Source: Dyella jiangningensis
GTDB lineage: Bacteria; Pseudomonadota; Gammaproteobacteria; Xanthomonadales; Rhodanobacteraceae
DNA: 64,000 nt
Direction: 5' to 3'
Assembly: GCA_000632805.1 (NCBI GenBank)
Contig: CP007444.1
Location: 3,832,772-3,896,771, forward strand
The notes below the pieces were generated by a model. That model did no database searches. It was not told the DNA's origin and saw only the letters and a list, made by a program, of their open reading frames with translations. Position 1 is the first letter of the stretch. The number at the start of each line of letters is the position of its first letter. This document shows, piece after piece, positions 60,330 to 64,000 of this stretch. The translations under genes and the position numbers were made by a program.

Positions 60330-61838
60330 TCACCGCGATGGGACGACGATCGACGGCGCCGGTGGCGCAGCCGCAACACGGGCCAGTTCCAACGCCGCGT
60401 CTGCCACCGGTTGCTTCAACAGCATCTCGCAGTCGCGCTCGTAGTTGTTGAGCACGCGCCACGGCACGTCGCGCCCTTGCCGCGGCAACACCGGCGCGCC
60501 GCGCTGCACGTACCCGGACGTCAACGAGCCCATGATGGTTTCGTCCCGTCGCTCACCGGCCGGCGCACGCGGTGTGACGGCCTCCACGCCGTGCTTTTCC
60601 ATGTAGTCGAGCAGGCGGCAGAGATAGCGCGCGGCGAGGTCCGCCTTCAAGGTCCACGGCGCATTGGTGTAACCGAAGATGCAGCCGAAGTTCGGCGTGT
60701 CCTGCAGCAGCACGCCTTTGTAGGTCATCAGCTCGCCCATCACGCGTGGCTCCCCATCCACCTGCAAGGTCATGCCGCCGAGCGTCTGCATCTCCAGTCC
60801 AGTGGCGGTCACGACGATGTCCGCCTGCAGCTCCTCGCCCGATTGCAGTCGGATGCCCTGCTCCGTAAAACCCGCAATGCGATCCGTCATCACCGACGCC
60901 TTGCCGCTCTTGATCGCTTCGAACAAGTCCGCGTCGGGCACCACGCACAAGCGCTGGTCCCACGGCTGGTAGTCGGGCGTGAAGTGCCGCATATCGGCGC
61001 CTGCGGGCAGATGCTTGCGTACGCCGGCGATGAGGAACGCGCGCACCTTGTCGGGCCAGCGACGCGCAGCCTTGTAGATGAGACGGGTGAGAAAGATGTT
61101 ACGGCGGCGCGCGAGCCGGAACACCAGCGACTTCGGCAGGAAGCGTTGCAGTACGGCCGAGATCGTGTCGAAGCGCGGCAGCGACAGGATGTAGCTGGGC
61201 GAACGCTGCAGCATCGTGACGTGTGCCGCTTCACTCGCCATCGCCGGCACCAACGTGACCGCCGTCGCGCCGCTGCCGATGATGACGACGCGCTTTCCCC
61301 GGTAATCCAGGCCTTCGGGCCATTGCTGCGGATGCAGGCGCAACCCGCGGTACTGCTCCTCGCCCGGAAAACGTGGCTGATGGCCGTGGTCGTAGTTGTA
61401 GTAACCCGTGCACACGATGAGGAAGCGACCGCTGAACTCGCGCGCTTCCTGGCGTGCCTCGTCGAGCACGTGCACGGTCCAGCGGCGTTCACGGCTGGAC
61501 CACGAGGACGAGACGACCTTCAGCCCGTAGTGGATATGCCTGTCGACGCCATAGTGCTGTGCTGTCTCCATGACGTAACGACGGATCGAGGGCCCGTCCG
61601 CCATCACGTCTAACGCATGCCAGGGGCGGAACCCGTAGCCGAAGGTGAACATGTCCGAGTCCGAGCGCACGCCCGGGTAACGGAACAGGTCCCACGTGCC
61701 GCCCATGGCGGCGCGGCGTTCGATCAGCGCCACGCGAAACCGCGGATGTTCCATCGCAAGATGGCAGGCCATGCCGATGCCCGAGAGGCCGGCACCGACG
61801 ATCAGCACATCACTTTCAGGCGAAGCACCAGGATCCAT
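60330..61838 (-). CDS. Flavin-containing monooxygenase (Baeyer-Villiger-like)
   Basis: FAD and NADPH-dependent monooxygenase of 502 residues. The FAD site is GAGLSGIG near residue 15-22, the NADP site is VIIGSGATAVTL, and the region FPGEEQYRGLRLHPQQWPEG resembles the Baeyer-Villiger/flavin monooxygenase fingerprint (FxGxxxHxxxW), with a longer insertion than usual. The substrate is unknown. The start at 61838 fits the Rossmann fold. Monocistronic and convergent with the thioredoxin-fold gene. Confidence 0.87.
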   Translation of the reverse strand: MDPGASPESDVLIVGAGLSGIGMACHLAMEHPRFRVALIERRAAMGGTWDLFRYPGVRSDSDMFTFGYGFRPWHALDVMADGPSIRRYVMETAQHYGVDRHIHYGLKVVSSSWSSRERRWTVHVLDEARQEAREFSGRFLIVCTGYYNYDHGHQPRFPGEEQYRGLRLHPQQWPEGLDYRGKRVVIIGSGATAVTLVPAMASEAAHVTMLQRSPSYILSLPRFDTISAVLQRFLPKSLVFRLARRRNIFLTRLIYKAARRWPDKVRAFLIAGVRKHLPAGADMRHFTPDYQPWDQRLCVVPDADLFEAIKSGKASVMTDRIAGFTEQGIRLQSGEELQADIVVTATGLEMQTLGGMTLQVDGEPRVMGELMTYKGVLLQDTPNFGCIFGYTNAPWTLKADLAARYLCRLLDYMEKHGVEAVTPRAPAGERRDETIMGSLTSGYVQRGAPVLPRQGRDVPWRVLNNYERDCEMLLKQPVADAALELARVAAAPPAPSIVVPSR

Positions 61839-61935
61839 GCGTGTTCCCCATAGCCGTCATGCGGAATGAGCGCCGCTAGCTTACGCCTTGCGCCAGCGCG
61901 GGCACGGCCTTGCGAAAGCAATCGACGATGTTCGG

Positions 61936-62265
61936 TCAGGCGGTACGCCGGGCGAGCACGCGGCAACCCAGCGCATAGCCGGCCGTTACGCCGGCGGCCG
62001 CGGCGAGGACCAGCATCATCCAGGCAAGCGGATCCGTGAGCACCAGCCAAAGCCGCCATTCGACCGACGACGCCATCGAGAGGAACGTGCCGATGGCAAA
62101 AAGCGCACCGAAGCATCGCGCCCACTGGCGAAGCCTCGGCGGGACGGCAGGCGGGCGGGAGGTTCCCTCACGGGTGTACGGGGCATGGACATTCATACGA
62201 ACAGGCTGCAATGCAGCGATCAAGGCGAAGCCCATAGCGTAGGAATGAGCCGAAGCGTCCAACAT
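61936..62265 (-). CDS. Small two-helix membrane protein, unknown
   Basis: Hydrophobic protein of up to 109 residues with helices at about 48-65 and 81-100. No family recognised. Start uncertain: ATG at 62265 has a GGA about nine bases upstream, a shorter form begins at 62196. Lies between the monooxygenase and the acid phosphatase genes, all on the minus strand. Confidence 0.5.
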   Translation of the reverse strand: MLDASAHSYAMGFALIAALQPVRMNVHAPYTREGTSRPPAVPPRLRQWARCFGALFAIGTFLSMASSVEWRLWLVLTDPLAWMMLVLAAAAGVTAGYALGCRVLARRTA

Positions 62266-62388
62266 CAGACAAATCCGATATTTGGCTACGAGCCTTACCT
62301 ACGACGCAGTGCCGCCTTGTCTGGCACGCAGCAGTGCCGCTGCGCCGTTCCATTCGGCCTGATACAGCGCTCCGTCCGCACGGCAGGC

Positions 62389-63201
62389 TCAGTAGGGCGT
62401 GGTTTCGATCAAGGCGCGTTGCGCTGCGCACTGTGGATCGGCGCCTTCGGTGTTGGCGTGGCGATAGGCCTCCAGCTCGCGTCGAGCGTCGGCCAGGCTG
62501 GCCTGGAACGACGGCGAGGTGTGCAGTACCGCGACGACCGCCGCGCCATTCATGGCGCCCGCCTCGATCGCACTGAGATTGTGCACGCCGCATACCACGC
62601 GGCTGTCGCCGAACGCGCGGGCGCGCAGCAGCAGATCGGTGGCGCGGTCGGGCGCGAGCTCCGTGAGCACCAGACCCACGGCCCAGCCGCGGGTGGCGTG
62701 ACCGGACGGATAATCGAAGCTGTTCGACAGCTCCGCGGTGGACTGGCAGGTGGCGCCGGGATCGATCAGGAACGGCCGCTGCCGCTGATTGGCTTTCTTG
62801 GCCGGACGGGTGGACGCATCCGCCGCCTGGCTGGCCAGGTCCACCAGCGCCGCCAGCTTCGGCAGGCGCGAGGCGTCCAGTGGGACGCCCATCGCGCAAC
62901 TGAAGTCATCCATCAGCCTGGGCGTGGCATAGTCCACGTCCTGTTGGGCCAGCGCCCACCGTGGCGTGCCTTCCAGCGCTCGGGTCGCGCGAAATACGCC
63001 GCGATCGGCCTCGTAACGGGGCGTGCCGGCCTTGGGTGCCGCCGGCAGCAGCACGGCCGTCTGCAGCTCGGCCGCCGCAGCGGCCACCGTGGCCGAGGCG
63101 GTGGCGGCAGGGGGTGGTGTCCTGGTCGGCGCACAGGCGGCGACGAGGAACAGCGCCGCCAGGCAACCCGCCTGCAAGGCAGGGATCGAGACCTTCTTCA
63201 T
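62389..63201 (-). CDS. Class A acid phosphatase-like (PAP2) lipoprotein
   Basis: Protein of 270 residues with a lipobox VAAC (Cys23) and a PAP2 phosphatase domain. Motif 1 is KKANQRQRP (K135, R142, P143), motif 2 is PSGH (165-168), and motif 3 is SRVVCGVH (S200, R201, H207), but the Asp expected four residues after His207 (PhoN type: SRxxxxxHxxxD) is Ala211 here. The His nucleophile remains, so activity may be reduced or the family may tolerate it. Start at 63201, with GAGAGGGGGC upstream. Divergent from the AraC-like regulator. Confidence 0.83.
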   Translation of the reverse strand: MKKVSIPALQAGCLAALFLVAACAPTRTPPPAATASATVAAAAAELQTAVLLPAAPKAGTPRYEADRGVFRATRALEGTPRWALAQQDVDYATPRLMDDFSCAMGVPLDASRLPKLAALVDLASQAADASTRPAKKANQRQRPFLIDPGATCQSTAELSNSFDYPSGHATRGWAVGLVLTELAPDRATDLLLRARAFGDSRVVCGVHNLSAIEAGAMNGAAVVAVLHTSPSFQASLADARRELEAYRHANTEGADPQCAAQRALIETTPY

Positions 63202-63327
63202 GCGCTTGCCCCCTCTCGTGGGATGGGTTCGGGCCGTGGTGCATTGCATAAGGTGATTCGGCGTTCGCCATGATATAGATCAAATCCACGTCCGAGCTTT
63301 CTGACGTGAGGCACGGGAGCAGCCACA

Positions 63328-64000
63328 ATGACGTCCGTATCCGCGGGCCATCCAATCGATGACACGGTAACGGCGCTGCTCGGCGCCGACCCGCGCTACA
63401 CGGCGGCCGAAACGCCGCCGAATGTCCTCGTGCACCTCACCCAGCTGGCGCTGACGCGCGGCATGCGCTGCGACGAATGGTTCGCCGGCTCCGGGCTCAC
63501 CCGCGAACAGCTCAACGACCCGACGCTGCGCGTGAGCTATCGCCAGACCCGCTCGGTGATCCGGCGCGCGCTGCTGGCTACCGGCGAGACCGGCCTTGGC
63601 CTGGCCGTGGGCCGCCGCGAAACGCTCGGAAGTTTCGGGCTGCTCGGGCTCGCCATGATGACGTCGGCCACCTTCGGCGACGCCATGCGGGTAGGCATCA
63701 CCCATCACCGGGTCAGCGGCAGCCTGCTGGACGTGACGTTCGAAGAGGTGGGTCCGCGCGAGGTGGCGCTTGCGGCGTGGCCACGTTTCAACGATGCGCC
63801 GCTGCTGCCGTTCCTCTGCGAGGAGCTGTTTGCCAGCGCACTGGCGATCGCCCGCGAGCTGCTGGGCCGCGACTTCAATCCATCGCGCCTGGGGGTCACC
63901 TATGCGCGGCCGCCGCACGCGGAGGCCTATACGGATTATTTCGGCTGCGAGCTTCAGTTCGGCGCCCGCTACAACCGCATCGTGCTCGACGTGTCGTGGC
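63328..64000 (+). CDS. AraC-family transcriptional regulator (3' partial)
   Basis: First 224 residues of a regulator with an N-terminal Arabinose_bd-type sensor domain (PF12625 type): VLVHLTQLALTRGMRCDEWF, GETGLGLAVGRRETLGSFGLLGLAMM and TFGDAMRVGITHHRV, then SLLDVTFEEV. The C-terminal helix-turn-helix domain lies beyond the right edge. ATG at 63328 follows CGGGAGCAG. Divergent from the acid phosphatase gene, with 126 nt between, so it may regulate that gene or its own. Confidence 0.85.
   Translation, partial: MTSVSAGHPIDDTVTALLGADPRYTAAETPPNVLVHLTQLALTRGMRCDEWFAGSGLTREQLNDPTLRVSYRQTRSVIRRALLATGETGLGLAVGRRETLGSFGLLGLAMMTSATFGDAMRVGITHHRVSGSLLDVTFEEVGPREVALAAWPRFNDAPLLPFLCEELFASALAIARELLGRDFNPSRLGVTYARPPHAEAYTDYFGCELQFGARYNRIVLDVSW

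Overview
The window reads as an ordinary chromosomal stretch of a high-GC gammaproteobacterium of the order Xanthomonadales, most likely the Rhodanobacteraceae (Dyella, Rhodanobacter and Luteibacter type). This is inferred from protein sequence style and gene neighbourhoods (cytochrome c4 beside two lipoprotein DsbA proteins, an M3 peptidase lipoprotein, a TonB receptor, a Xanthomonas-type cta cluster) and from intergenic palindromic repeats; no database search was possible. I see no rRNA, tRNA, CRISPR array, prophage or transposase gene. The organism appears aerobic, with an aa3-type cytochrome oxidase made with heme A.

Left part (1-13473): a LytS/LytR-type two-component pair cut by the left edge; a GT9 glycosyltransferase followed by two ArnT-like lipid-linked sugar transferases (envelope sugar modification); a DUF2252 kinase-like protein; an M3 oligopeptidase lipoprotein; bioD with a small unknown partner; a free methionine sulfoxide reductase; and the ribosome-assembly GTPase engB.

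Middle part (13584-40292): cytochrome c4 and two periplasmic thiol oxidases; a GH17 membrane enzyme; a lytic transglycosylase-SDR-cca run; an LTA-synthase-like phosphoglycerol transferase with a GT2 and a GT-C protein; a MidA methyltransferase; a TonB receptor; folate/pterin genes (folM, folB, folK); tsaD divergent from rpsU, whose promoter sits inside the tsaD 5' end; yqeY; and dnaG carrying a palindrome-bearing in-frame insertion.

Right part (40520-64000): DedA, a Na/Pi cotransporter, and the Mg2+ ATPase mgtA with an unusually long, structured leader that includes a 79-codon ORF. A 1.4 kb repeat zone follows. Then comes the full heme A and cytochrome oxidase block (surf1, an Sco-like gene, ctaA and ctaB; ctaC, ctaD, a 42-residue membrane protein and ctaE), putA, a thioredoxin-fold protein, a flavin monooxygenase, an acid phosphatase lipoprotein, and the start of an AraC-type regulator cut by the right edge.

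The most promising undescribed element is the roughly 550-nt leader of mgtA (about 45820-46390). It has a closing stem with a competing hairpin, a small Pro-containing ORF with a strong ribosome binding site, and a further stacked hairpin before the mgtA start. It looks like a regulatory RNA, but this is inference. Other notable items are a REPIN-like repeat family in seven places, a nested inverted-repeat zone, the insertion in dnaG, and two enzymes lacking a residue expected for their family.
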